Shown here piece after piece: positions 18,100-27,844 of a stretch of DNA of 64,000 nt; position 1 is the stretch's first letter, and every line of letters starts with the position of its first letter. A program made the position numbers and the translations under genes. Under the pieces are notes generated by a model that saw only the letters and a program-made list of their open reading frames with translations, was not told the origin of the DNA and searched no databases. The DNA comes from Membranihabitans marinus. GTDB lineage: Bacteria; Bacteroidota; Bacteroidia; Chitinophagales; Saprospiraceae. The DNA lies in NCBI RefSeq assembly GCF_021729155.1, contig NZ_JAJQYA010000020.1, positions 23,735 to 87,734 on the forward strand. The letters run 5' to 3'.

Positions 18100-21000
18100 A
18101 TGAAATTACAATTTTTATGTAAAAAACCCTGTATGATTGCACTACTGTGTATTCTATTTATGCATGTGCAGGTGCCATTATTGGTTGCCAATGAGGCAGA
18201 ACCTAGCAGTGAAATTTTGCTGTCGACTGCGATTCAGCAAATTAGTCAGAAGTATCAAGTGTTGTTTAATTACGATAAGGAATTGATTGACAATGTCAAG
18301 GTCAATTACAACGAGGAAGATGCCGATAATGTCAATGAGGCTATTTCTGGAATATTGAAAGGAACTAGAATTCACTTTAAGATTTTTGACAATCGCTATG
18401 TTATTCTTTACAAGAGGGATCCTGAAGGTTTACAGTCTTTGCAAAAGATGGTCGATCACTTTCAAGAAATTTTAGCCTCCGATAAGAAAATATCAAAAGC
18501 TGAACGGCAGGTTGTAAAATATCTCAACAATAGAGATCATTACAATTTAATGTCCAAGAAATTGGTAATGAATGTATCGGGTACAGTTCGCGATGCCAAT
18601 GGTGCGCCATTGATTGGTGTCAATGTATTGGTGAAAAACAAGAATTTGGGAACGGCTACCGATTTCGATGGGAAGTTTATTATGAACGATGTTGATGAAA
18701 ACGACGTTCTGGTTTTTTCATACATCGGTTATCAAACCTTAGAGATGCCAATTGCTGGCAAGACCAATATAAGTATCGTATTACAAGAAGATTCACAGAC
18801 TTTGGACGAAGTAGTGGTTATCGGATATGGAACACAGAAAAAAAGCGATTTAACTGGAGCAGTATCATCTATTAAATCTGACCAAATAGCGGCTTATCCT
18901 ACCAGTAGTGGTGTACAGGCTATGCAGGGACGTGCTGCAGGTGTTCAGATTCAATCCAATAATGGGGCTCCTGGATCAGACCTTAAAGTGAGAATTAGAG
19001 GAGGTACTTCAATCAACGCCAATAGTGATCCAATATTCGTAATAGATGGTTTTGTAGGTGGTGCTATGCCCCCTCCAGAAGATATAGCATCTATTGAAGT
19101 ATTGAAAGATGCGTCCGCTACAGCCATTTATGGATCTCGGGGAGCAAATGGTGTAGTTATGATTACAACCAAAAGAGGAGCTTCTGGTAAAACAAAAATT
19201 GATTTCAATACTTCCTATTCTGTTCAGAATGAAATCAATCGATTGGATTTGCTCAATGCCGATCAATTTGTAGATTATATCTCGGAATTGCGTCCCGATT
19301 TTCAATCCATGGGTGGTAATACGGATTGGCAAGATGAAATATTTAGACCAGGAGGGGTTCAAAACTACCAATTGTCCTTGTCTGGGGGTACTGAATCAGT
19401 GAAATACTACGTGTCTGGTGCTTACTATGATCAAAAGGGAGTGATTCTTAATTCGGACTACGATCGGTTGTCTGTGACCAGTAATATAGATATTAATGCT
19501 ACAGATAGGATGAAAATTGGTTTGAATTTGTTTGCTCGTAGAGATGGAAGCAATGGGGTGAGAACCCAAGAAGGATCGGGTGGACTCACGCCAGGTGTTG
19601 TATCTTCTGCATTTAAATTCGAGCCGGATCGCGATATCTACAACGAAGATGGTAGCTTTACTGTAGCTCGTTTAAATGACCCTATTGATAATCCATATGC
19701 TATTGTCACTCAGTTGGAGAATGAAAATTCTGCAGATCGCTTTCAGGGTAATGTGTTTATGGAATACGATTTGTTGTCAAATCTCAAATTTAGAACTTCT
19801 TTTGGCACAACGACTTATAACTCGAGGACGGGGATTTTTTCGCCAACCACGGTTACTGAAGGTCGCAATGTTGGAGGTGATGCACGAATTAATGCATCAA
19901 AAAACACACTATTTTTAAATGAAAATTATTTGACTTATAATCATAAAATTGGCAATATTCATAACCTCAATGCATTGGTCGGCTATTCCTATCAATCATC
20001 AGTAAGTGAAAGTTGGGGATCGAGAGGGCAATCCTTTATCACAGATGCATTTTCTTATTGGGGATTAGGGTCATCAGCTGTATGGCAATCTCCAAGTTCA
20101 AATTTGACGGAATGGGTGATTTCTTCCTTTTACGGTCGTTTAAATTATACCTTGGATGATCGCTTTTTATTTACGTTTAATGCAAGATACGATGGATCGT
20201 CTAACTTTGGGAAAAATAATCAATGGGCATTTTTCCCCTCAGGAGCGGTGGCTTGGAATATGAAAAAAGAAGCCTTTTTACAAGACTCAGATCTAATCAG
20301 TTTCTGGAAATGGCGAGTAAGTTATGGTGTGACGGGAAATCAAGCCATTTCACCCTATCAAACACTGGCTAGGTTTTCACCTGCTTTTTCAACCATTGAC
20401 GATGCAATAGTCAATGCAGTTCGACCAACTTCTGTAGCCAACGATAATCTCTCTTGGGAAACAACTCGACAACTCAATATTGGTACAGATATCGGTTTTT
20501 ATAACGACCGCGTTACATTGACGGCCGAATACTACAATATGTTGACCTCAGATTTATTGTTCAGTGTGCCTTTACCTCAATATTCTGGGTACACTTCACA
20601 ATTGCAGAACATTGGAGAAGTAAGAAATCATGGATTTGAATTAAGTATTAATTCGAGGAACTTTGTCGGTGAATTTGAATGGAGTATGGATGTCAATTTT
20701 TCGAGGAACAGAAATGAAATAGTTTCTCTGCCCGATGGCAATGACATCGCTTACGGTTCTGGACCTGGACACTTGGTCGGTTTAGGTACAACTCAGATAT
20801 TGCGTGTGGGTGAGCCGGTGGGTAGTTTTTTTGGTTGGATTTATGACGGGGTGTATCAAGAAGGTGATAATTTCTTAACTGGAGCCGGGTTTGAACAAGA
20901 GCCTGGCGGTGAGAAATTTAGAGATATTGAAGGTAAAAACGATGATGGAACTTTAACCGGTCAGCCCGATGGTGCTTTAAATAGCGATGATAGAACCCTT

Positions 21001-21519
21001 ATAGGGAGTCCTCATCCCGACTTTATTTGGGGGTGGAATAATGATTTTAGATGGAAAAATTTTGATCTCAATATATTCTTTCAAAGCTCTGTCGGCAACG
21101 ATATTTTAAGTTATACCCTGATGGAGTTGGATTTAATGTCCGGTATCAATAATGCGACTACCAACGCCTTGGATCGATGGACACCTAGTAATACAAATAC
21201 CGATGTACCCAAAGCATTTGCTGGCAGAACTAGACGAGTTTCTACTAGATGGATTAGTGATGGCTCATTTACGCGATTGAAAAATCTAGCTTTGGGGTAT
21301 AGTTTTGATTCCAGTGTTTTGTCGAATTTCAATTTGAATAAAGTGAGATTGTCTATAAGTGCCCAAAACATGTTGACTTTTACGAAGTACGAAGGATTTG
21401 ATCCCGAGGTGAATTATTCCACTAGTGGCGCTGCCAATGGGAATCGAAATTTGGGACTGGACTATGGAAGCTATCCCAATGCCAAATCAATCACCTTTGG
21501 ACTAAATGTATCGTTTTAA
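18100..21519 (+). CDS. SusC-like TonB receptor with N-terminal STN signalling domain
   Basis: This outer-membrane importer and signal transducer has 1139 residues. After the signal peptide an STN domain spans about 35-105 (LLSTAIQQISQKYQVLFNYD), then comes a linker. A carboxypeptidase-regulatory-like domain follows at about 158-240 (VSGTVRDANGAPLIGVNVLV), then the plug (VVIGYGTQKKSDLTGAVSSI, IEVLKDASATAIYGSRGANG) and the barrel, ending in KSITFGLNVSF. The STN domain is the part expected to contact FecR, encoded 64 bases upstream, so substrate import and gene induction are linked. The SusD gene starts 27 bases downstream. The substrate is unknown; the downstream sulfatase and propeller genes suggest a sulfated glycan. 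Confidence 0.97.
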   Translation: MKLQFLCKKPCMIALLCILFMHVQVPLLVANEAEPSSEILLSTAIQQISQKYQVLFNYDKELIDNVKVNYNEEDADNVNEAISGILKGTRIHFKIFDNRYVILYKRDPEGLQSLQKMVDHFQEILASDKKISKAERQVVKYLNNRDHYNLMSKKLVMNVSGTVRDANGAPLIGVNVLVKNKNLGTATDFDGKFIMNDVDENDVLVFSYIGYQTLEMPIAGKTNISIVLQEDSQTLDEVVVIGYGTQKKSDLTGAVSSIKSDQIAAYPTSSGVQAMQGRAAGVQIQSNNGAPGSDLKVRIRGGTSINANSDPIFVIDGFVGGAMPPPEDIASIEVLKDASATAIYGSRGANGVVMITTKRGASGKTKIDFNTSYSVQNEINRLDLLNADQFVDYISELRPDFQSMGGNTDWQDEIFRPGGVQNYQLSLSGGTESVKYYVSGAYYDQKGVILNSDYDRLSVTSNIDINATDRMKIGLNLFARRDGSNGVRTQEGSGGLTPGVVSSAFKFEPDRDIYNEDGSFTVARLNDPIDNPYAIVTQLENENSADRFQGNVFMEYDLLSNLKFRTSFGTTTYNSRTGIFSPTTVTEGRNVGGDARINASKNTLFLNENYLTYNHKIGNIHNLNALVGYSYQSSVSESWGSRGQSFITDAFSYWGLGSSAVWQSPSSNLTEWVISSFYGRLNYTLDDRFLFTFNARYDGSSNFGKNNQWAFFPSGAVAWNMKKEAFLQDSDLISFWKWRVSYGVTGNQAISPYQTLARFSPAFSTIDDAIVNAVRPTSVANDNLSWETTRQLNIGTDIGFYNDRVTLTAEYYNMLTSDLLFSVPLPQYSGYTSQLQNIGEVRNHGFELSINSRNFVGEFEWSMDVNFSRNRNEIVSLPDGNDIAYGSGPGHLVGLGTTQILRVGEPVGSFFGWIYDGVYQEGDNFLTGAGFEQEPGGEKFRDIEGKNDDGTLTGQPDGALNSDDRTLIGSPHPDFIWGWNNDFRWKNFDLNIFFQSSVGNDILSYTLMELDLMSGINNATTNALDRWTPSNTNTDVPKAFAGRTRRVSTRWISDGSFTRLKNLALGYSFDSSVLSNFNLNKVRLSISAQNMLTFTKYEGFDPEVNYSTSGAANGNRNLGLDYGSYPNAKSITFGLNVSF

Positions 21520-21546
21520 TTGATCAATAATCATAAAAAAGACATA

Positions 21547-23058
21547 ATGAAAAATACGATAAAAAAAATATTTATGCTATTTGTCCTTTTTGGTGCATTT
21601 ACGAATTGTACCGATTTGGAGAAAGCACCGGTGGGATTGTTGTCTCCCGAAGGTTTGTTTAATACACCAAAAGATGTAGAAATTGCTATTTTTGGAGCCT
21701 ATTCATGGATCGCATCAGAAAGAATTTACGGTAGACAATTTGTCTCAGCCTTAATGTTGCGAAGTGATATGGTTGATATTGGGGATCGCGGTACTCCTGC
21801 TGAAAGACAGCAAGTTAACGACTTTAATATGGATGACAACAATGGTATGGTAAGAGCATTTTGGCCTTATTTTTATCAGACCATAAGTGCTGTAAATGCT
21901 GCTATTAGCGGGGGTGAATCGTTGGATACCGATGAGAGTGAAATAAATCCTCTCATTGCAGAAGCAAGATTTATTAGAGCATTTTGTTATTATCATTTGG
22001 TTCGCAATTTTGGAGATGTTCCATATATTGATTATTTCGTAACCAATCCAGAAGCCACTAAGGTATTGTCGAAATCACCAGCAAGTGAGGTGTATGCTGG
22101 CATTGTAGCAGATCTTCTATATGCCAAGGAGTGGTTGCCTGATATGCAACCCAATGGGATTCGGTCTAGACCTACAAAGGGATCAGCTGCTTCCTATCTT
22201 TCTTCCGTATATCTTACTCAAGGCGATTTTCAGAAGGCCTATGATGAAGCCAAATGGGTCATTGATAATAAGTCTCGATTTAATTACGAATTACTCTCTG
22301 ATTTTCAAGATTTATATGTCGCTGGATCGCCGAATAAAGAAGAACATATCTTTGTTGCCGAATTTGTGGGACAGCAAGCCGGAGCAGGTGGTGCAGGTGA
22401 TGATATTATGCCACCCATGACAGGTATTCGAGGTGCGGACGATTTGGGTTGGAGTGTATTGGTTCCGTCTTTGGAAGTATATAATTCTTGGGACGATAGA
22501 GATTATAGAAAGAAAGTTAGTTTTGAAGATTCTGCACTAATAGGTGGGGTTTTAATGCCATATACCGAGTTTCCAAATACACCGCGCCCACATGTCGCGA
22601 AATATCGAAGATATCCAGGTAATGCCAATTCCGATGGTAGATTCTCCGATAATGACTATTCTGCTTTTAGGTATGCAGAGGTCTTGTTGACGGCAGCTGA
22701 AGCATTGACAGAAATTAATGGCCCCACAGAAGAGGCTGTCGGTTATGTCAATGAAATAAGAGCGAGAGCTAGAAATGCAGCTGGTGTTCAGAATGCTTTC
22801 CCTGCCGATCTCAATAATAACTTATCTAAGGAGGAGCTAATTGATGTGATTTTGGAAGAAAGAAGATTAGAGTTGGCTTTTGAATTTAAAAGATGGTATG
22901 ATTTAAAAAGAAGAAATTTAGGGGAAGAAGCCTTTAAAGGACCGAATTCTTTAGAAGTGCACGATAATTTTGATCCAAATAGAGACTATTTGATGCCTCT
23001 GCCTAGAACAGAACTAGATATCAACCCTAATTTGGGACCACAAAATCAAGGGTATTAG
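21547..23058 (+). CDS. SusD/RagB family outer-membrane lipoprotein
   Basis: This glycan-binding partner of the SusC at 18100 has 503 residues from the ATG at 21547. An in-frame TTG 27 bases upstream would abut the SusC stop but adds nothing to the signal peptide. The N-terminus MKNTIKKIFMLFVLFGAFTNC ends in a lipobox. The SusD_RagB C-terminal domain is clear: FRYAEVLLTAAEALTEING, VGYVNEIRARA, ELIDVILEERRLELAFE, KRWYDLKRRN and YLMPLPRTELDINPNL. It is of the classical RagB type, unlike the SusD-like_2 protein at the left edge. A strong terminator follows, so the sigma-controlled unit probably ends here. Confidence 0.97.
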   Translation: MKNTIKKIFMLFVLFGAFTNCTDLEKAPVGLLSPEGLFNTPKDVEIAIFGAYSWIASERIYGRQFVSALMLRSDMVDIGDRGTPAERQQVNDFNMDDNNGMVRAFWPYFYQTISAVNAAISGGESLDTDESEINPLIAEARFIRAFCYYHLVRNFGDVPYIDYFVTNPEATKVLSKSPASEVYAGIVADLLYAKEWLPDMQPNGIRSRPTKGSAASYLSSVYLTQGDFQKAYDEAKWVIDNKSRFNYELLSDFQDLYVAGSPNKEEHIFVAEFVGQQAGAGGAGDDIMPPMTGIRGADDLGWSVLVPSLEVYNSWDDRDYRKKVSFEDSALIGGVLMPYTEFPNTPRPHVAKYRRYPGNANSDGRFSDNDYSAFRYAEVLLTAAEALTEINGPTEEAVGYVNEIRARARNAAGVQNAFPADLNNNLSKEELIDVILEERRLELAFEFKRWYDLKRRNLGEEAFKGPNSLEVHDNFDPNRDYLMPLPRTELDINPNLGPQNQGY

Positions 23059-23582
23059 GATAATATATTATTGTTTGATTTAAGATTGTTTAAAAAAGGA
23101 CTTGTGATTATTCGCAAGTCCTTTTTTTTAATTCCATATGGATTTGGTATAAATCACTTAAAACTATAATCGTATTTTGAGGTGATAATATATGGATCTT
23201 ACCTTTTTTATTCCCATAATAGTGACAAAGAGAATGATTTACAATTTTATTAATTCCATGCGTTTGTAAACTTTTTACTATTCTCTATGCGAATGGCTAA
23301 TTCCTATAACTGTAAGTATTAATTTATTATTGATTTTATAAAAATTATTTGATGTGAAAATAATTTTTAAACTTAGCCCGATGAATTATATGGTCATAAA
23401 TCGATGGTTTTGACAATATAATATTGGCGTTTATTTTGTCATAGCCTGCTGATGTTTTGTCGATGGGTAATCATTAAAAAAATGATGTATTAGTGGTGCA
23501 AAGGTTTTCTATAACTATGCAAGGTTGGTATTTTGTTATTGTAATCATTTAAATTTCAAGAATTTAACTAAAATATAATTGT
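23059..23582. other. Intergenic region after SusCD unit
   Basis: This gap of 524 bases holds the terminator at 23092 and a short ATTTGGTATAA at 23142-23152 that matches one end of the repeat element described at 40986. The rest is AT-rich sequence without a gene that I can support. The promoter for the BNR gene at 23583 must lie here, but I found no clear -7/-33 pair. Confidence 0.55.
23092..23129 (+). terminator. Rho-independent terminator after SusD
   Basis: A-run plus GGACTTG (23098-23104) pairs with CAAGTCC (23115-23121), followed by eight T. This is a textbook terminator closing the FecR-SusC-SusD transcription unit. Confidence 0.9.
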
Positions 23583-24758
23583 ATGCGGAATCTTTTATTT
23601 TTAATATTAATCGGATTAATGTGCTCTTTAACTGTTGAAGGACAAAAATTAGATAAAACTTTAGTCCCAGGAACAGTGGTTACCCACAGTCCACAATCTT
23701 CAGGTAAATACATTGGCTCTCCGAGTATTGCGATTTTGCCGAATGGACATTATGTGGCCTCTCATGATTTTTTTGGACCCAAATCCAATGAACATGAAAG
23801 TGCTACTTCTAGAATATTTCTATCTAAAAACAAAGGTAGAACATGGACTCAAGTCGCGGAATTTGGCGATGCTTTTTGGTCTAAATTGTTTGTACACAAC
23901 GGAGATTTGTATTTTTTAGGTACTCATAAACACCACGGCAACACTTTGTTGAGAAAGTCAACTGATGGTGGAAAAACTTGGACCAAGCCCACAGACAAAA
24001 ACAACGGCCTGCTTATGGAGGGTGAATATCACTGCGCGCCTATGCAGATATTGATACACAATGGTCGCCTGTGGAGGGCAATGGAAAGTGCCATGGGAAC
24101 GCCCAAAAAGTGGGGGAAAAGATATGGCACCTTTATGATGTCCATTCCTGTAGACGCCGATTTATTGAAAGCCGATAATTGGACGAAGAGTAATATATTA
24201 TATAGAGATTCTACTTATCTCAATGGCAACTTTGGTGGCTGGATAGAAGGCAATGCAGTTGTGGGACCAGACGATCAAATATACAATATTTTGAGAGTGG
24301 ACGATCGATCTACCATTGAAGAAAAGGCAGCTTTTGTTAAGATTTCTAACGATGGGAAAACGGCCACATTTGATAAAAATACAGGTTTTAAACCCTTTCC
24401 TGGTGGATCTAAGAAATTTCTAATTCGATACGATGAAGAAACGAAATTGTATTGGATGATAACCAATCAAGTTCCAGAGGACATCAAGAAGCATAAAGCC
24501 AATATGAATCCCGCTAAAGTGAGAAACAACTTAGCTCTTATGTATTCAAAGGATTTGGTCAATTGGGACTTGGATAGAATCTTACTCTTCCACAAAGACA
24601 TTGGTCATCACGGTTTTCAGTATATCGATTGGCAGTTTGAGGGCGATGATATTATTTATTTATCGCGTACGGCATATGATGATGGTTTAGGTGGTGCGCA
24701 CAATAATCACGACGCCAACTTTTTGACCTTTCACAGAATTAAAAATTTTAGAAAGTAG
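23583..24758 (+). CDS. BNR-repeat (sialidase-fold) exported protein
   Basis: This 391-residue protein with a signal peptide (MRNLLFLILIGLMCSLTVEG) has the Asp-box repeats of sialidase-like beta-propellers: SKNKGRTW near residue 80, STDGGKTW near 128, and weaker copies later. A sialidase is one possibility. However, the usual arginine triad with an FRIP motif is not obvious, so another propeller hydrolase, lyase or binding protein is equally likely. The stop is 4 bases before the next sulfatase start, which indicates one operon and joint action on the same glycan. Confidence 0.8.
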   Translation: MRNLLFLILIGLMCSLTVEGQKLDKTLVPGTVVTHSPQSSGKYIGSPSIAILPNGHYVASHDFFGPKSNEHESATSRIFLSKNKGRTWTQVAEFGDAFWSKLFVHNGDLYFLGTHKHHGNTLLRKSTDGGKTWTKPTDKNNGLLMEGEYHCAPMQILIHNGRLWRAMESAMGTPKKWGKRYGTFMMSIPVDADLLKADNWTKSNILYRDSTYLNGNFGGWIEGNAVVGPDDQIYNILRVDDRSTIEEKAAFVKISNDGKTATFDKNTGFKPFPGGSKKFLIRYDEETKLYWMITNQVPEDIKKHKANMNPAKVRNNLALMYSKDLVNWDLDRILLFHKDIGHHGFQYIDWQFEGDDIIYLSRTAYDDGLGGAHNNHDANFLTFHRIKNFRK

Positions 24759-24762
24759 AACT

Positions 24763-26217
24763 ATGAAATTTTTCTATTTTTTCTGTGCTTTAGTTCTCTG
24801 GGGCTGTAATTCAACGGTTGAAAATAAACCCAATATTGTGTTTATTTTTACCGATGATCAAGCTTCATGGACCATTAATGGCTTGGGGAATGACCAAGCT
24901 TATACTCCTCATATCGATCAATTGATTGCTGAAGGAGGTGTTTTTGAAAATGCTTTTGTGACCACTCCTGTATGCAGCCCTTCACGTGCCAGTTTGATGA
25001 CGGGGCAGTACGCCACGGAGCTGGGAATATTGGATTTTATCCCCCATCCACGGCATCGTTTATTCGACCCCAATCATGAAGTAGGTCTCGATTCTTCTAA
25101 CACTACTTTTGCAGAACTTATTCAAAAAAATGGCTATACCACCGGCTTAGTGGGGAAATACCATTTAGGGGATTGGACCCGATCGGATGACAAGCGACAT
25201 CATCCCCTCAATCAAGGATTTGATTATTTTATGGGTTTGACTGGGGGCGGAGAAAGTCCAGTTAATCCTGTTTTGGAAAAGGATGGGGTTATTGATACCA
25301 TAAAGGGATTGACTACGGATATTTTGACCGATCACGCACTGTCTTTTATTGATGCCAATAAGGATGATCCTTTTCTTTTATGTCTCAATTATCGAGCCCC
25401 ACATTCCAAATGGCTGCCAGTAGCGGAAGAAGATTGGGCGCCCTATGAAAACTTAGATCCCGTTATTCCCAATCCGGATTTTCCCGATTTAAATGTAGAA
25501 AAGGTTAAAAGGAAAATGAAGGAATATCTTGCTTCTGTTTCTGGAGTCGATCGCAATGTAGGGAGAGTATTGGAGCAATTGAAGCAGTTGGGATTGGAAG
25601 AAAATACCATCGTTATATTTACCTCTGACCACGGTTACAATATGGGACACAATGGGATAGAACATAAGGGCAATGGATATTGGATTCTAAACACACCGAG
25701 ACCTGCAACAGAAAATTTAGCTAAAAACTCAAGACCGAATCTATACGACCATTCATTAAGGGTGCCAGCGATAGTCAAGTGGCCCAATGTAATCAAGCCC
25801 GGCCTCAAGATAAAGGAAACCCAGTCTAATTTGGATTGGTTTCCCACTTTGTTGGAAATGACTCAAACGGATTTGCCCAAGGATAAGATCATACGAGGGA
25901 AGAGTGTATTGCCTTTGTTGAAAGGAGAGAAAGTAGAGGATTGGAGCAACGACTTTTATGCTGAATACAGCATGATTAATTATAGTACTGCTTATATGAG
26001 GTCTTATCGAAGTCCAGAATGGAAATTAATTGTAGATTTTAAAGATACGATGAGAAATGAATTATACCATTTAGAAGAAGATCCTGAAGAAAATCATAAT
26101 CTCTATGATTCAGACTTACCTGAAGTAGTGAATCAGAAGAGAATATTAAAGAAAAAAATCATGGATCAAATGACTTTAATCGACGATGTTTTATTATTAA
26201 CCCTTCATGAACATTGA
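24763..26217 (+). CDS. Sulfatase, Cys-type, lipoprotein
   Basis: This 484-residue predicted exo- or endo-acting glycan sulfatase is anchored by a lipobox Cys15 (VLWGC). Conserved features are IVFIFTDDQASWTING (metal-binding Asp pair), formylglycine signature CSPSRA with Cys71, GKYHLGDW, the His of RAPHSKW, and FTSDHGYNMGHNG, where His replaces the Asn of the usual SDNG. The SDHGYxxGxHG form is typical of a branch active on iduronate, choline or uncharacterised polysaccharide sulfates, so this enzyme likely has a different specificity from those at 5410 and 39285. It is co-transcribed with the BNR gene upstream. Confidence 0.95.
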   Translation: MKFFYFFCALVLWGCNSTVENKPNIVFIFTDDQASWTINGLGNDQAYTPHIDQLIAEGGVFENAFVTTPVCSPSRASLMTGQYATELGILDFIPHPRHRLFDPNHEVGLDSSNTTFAELIQKNGYTTGLVGKYHLGDWTRSDDKRHHPLNQGFDYFMGLTGGGESPVNPVLEKDGVIDTIKGLTTDILTDHALSFIDANKDDPFLLCLNYRAPHSKWLPVAEEDWAPYENLDPVIPNPDFPDLNVEKVKRKMKEYLASVSGVDRNVGRVLEQLKQLGLEENTIVIFTSDHGYNMGHNGIEHKGNGYWILNTPRPATENLAKNSRPNLYDHSLRVPAIVKWPNVIKPGLKIKETQSNLDWFPTLLEMTQTDLPKDKIIRGKSVLPLLKGEKVEDWSNDFYAEYSMINYSTAYMRSYRSPEWKLIVDFKDTMRNELYHLEEDPEENHNLYDSDLPEVVNQKRILKKKIMDQMTLIDDVLLLTLHEH

Positions 26218-26425
26218 TATCTATATATTATGTAGTCAGGGAATATTCCATTTATTAGTAGAAGGGGTTAGAAAAATTTTTACTATTATTATTGAGTAAT
26301 CACATTGTAATTGATGGAGGTGTATTGTGGTTTATGAATATAAAATTTATATTCACTGATGTTGGGCAAATTTTTGGTGTTCATACACAAGAATTATATC
26401 TTCGGTGATTTTAAATACAACAATA

Positions 26426-27832
26426 ATGAAGAGATTTTCCCAATTTTCCTTTTGCCTAATACTGTGTATTTGTTTGTCAATCAGTAATGGTTTTACTCAG
26501 CAAAATTCCTCCAACATAGAAATCGACGGTTACAAGGGAATATGGTTTACTTTGGGACAGTTTTCAGATTATGGAGATAAGTATTCTGGGGGTTTGGGCA
26601 CCTATACAGCTAAGCATTCACCCTTGGCCATATATGCGGAAGAAGTAAACAAGACGTTTTTTGTATATGGCGGTACCACTGGGCCCTATGATCGATATCT
26701 TTTGTGTATGATCGGAAGTTTTGATCATCAAACAGGAATGGTGTCCAAGCCACGAGTAGTTTACGACAAAAATAGTGTGGATGATCCACATGACAATCCG
26801 TCTTTGGCTATCGATGACGATGGATATCTATGGGTCTTTGTCAGTGGTCGGGGAAAAACTAGACCAGGCTTTAAGTATCGCAGCGATCAACCTTATTCTA
26901 TTACTTCCTTTACACAAATAACCGAAGAAGAAATGACTTATCCTCAGCCAAAATATGTTTCGGGTAAAGGGTTTTTAAATCTATTTACCAAATATACAGG
27001 GATTAGAGAATTGTATTTTGAGACTTCAATCGATGGTCGCACATGGTCTGATGATCAGGCATTGGCTTCTATTAAAAGAAGTGGTGATACTAGAAGTGGT
27101 CACTATCAAATGAGTGGTCAATGGGGAAACAAAGTCGGTTTCTTTTGCAATTGGCACCCCAATGGCAATGTAGATTTGCGCACGAATTTATATTATATGG
27201 AAACCGTTGATATGGGGAAGACTTGGAAGACGATTGATGGTCAAGTCCTAGATTTACCGATACGAGATTTGAAAAGTCCTACCTTGGTTGGTGATTTTTT
27301 CAGCCTTGGAGAAAATGTATATTTAAAGGATATGGATTATGATAGTCAAGGGAGACCTATTGGTTTGTTTGTGCATGGTAAAGGGCATCAGCCAGGACCT
27401 CTTAATGGACCTAGGACGTGGTCTGTAGTTTATTGGAATGGTCAAGATTGGGAAACCCATCATATTACTACTTCAGATCACAATTACGATATGGGGAGCT
27501 TATGGATATCAGACGATGAGTGGATGGTCGTAGGGCCAACAGAAAACACCCCTCAACAATGGGGTGGTGGCGGAGAAATCGTTATGTGGAAATCTAAAAA
27601 TAAAGGTCAGTCTTGGCAGCGAGTAAAACAGGTAACCAAAAATAGCCAGCGCAATCACAATTATGTAAGGCGGGTAGTCAATGGGCAGTCTCCATTTATG
27701 TACTTTTGGGCCGATGGAAATCCGAATCGTATGACTGAATCCCTTATGTATTTTGGTGATGAAGAAGGACAAGTTTGGCAATTGCCCTATGATATGCATA
27801 AGGATGAGCAGACTCCAGTGAGTGTCAAATAA
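26426..27832 (+). CDS. BNR_4-type beta-propeller protein, possible polysaccharide lyase or hydrolase
   Basis: The ATG at 26426 gives a signal peptide (MKRFSQFSFCLILCICLSIS, cleavage near GFTQQ) and 468 residues; a GTG 21 bases upstream is less likely. The mature protein opens with IEIDGYKGIWFTLGQFSDYG and contains DDPHDNPSLAIDDDGYLWVF. This layout is characteristic of BNR_4 propellers, a fold shared with some ulvan- and rhamnogalacturonan-type polysaccharide lyases (PL24/PL25-like). The His of DPHDNPS and the Tyr/Arg-rich strands would be candidate catalytic residues, but I cannot align them. The nearby sulfatases fit degradation of a sulfated, uronate-containing glycan such as ulvan. A purely binding role is possible. 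Confidence 0.75.
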   Translation: MKRFSQFSFCLILCICLSISNGFTQQNSSNIEIDGYKGIWFTLGQFSDYGDKYSGGLGTYTAKHSPLAIYAEEVNKTFFVYGGTTGPYDRYLLCMIGSFDHQTGMVSKPRVVYDKNSVDDPHDNPSLAIDDDGYLWVFVSGRGKTRPGFKYRSDQPYSITSFTQITEEEMTYPQPKYVSGKGFLNLFTKYTGIRELYFETSIDGRTWSDDQALASIKRSGDTRSGHYQMSGQWGNKVGFFCNWHPNGNVDLRTNLYYMETVDMGKTWKTIDGQVLDLPIRDLKSPTLVGDFFSLGENVYLKDMDYDSQGRPIGLFVHGKGHQPGPLNGPRTWSVVYWNGQDWETHHITTSDHNYDMGSLWISDDEWMVVGPTENTPQQWGGGGEIVMWKSKNKGQSWQRVKQVTKNSQRNHNYVRRVVNGQSPFMYFWADGNPNRMTESLMYFGDEEGQVWQLPYDMHKDEQTPVSVK

Positions 27833-27844
27833 AAATATAGGTTA

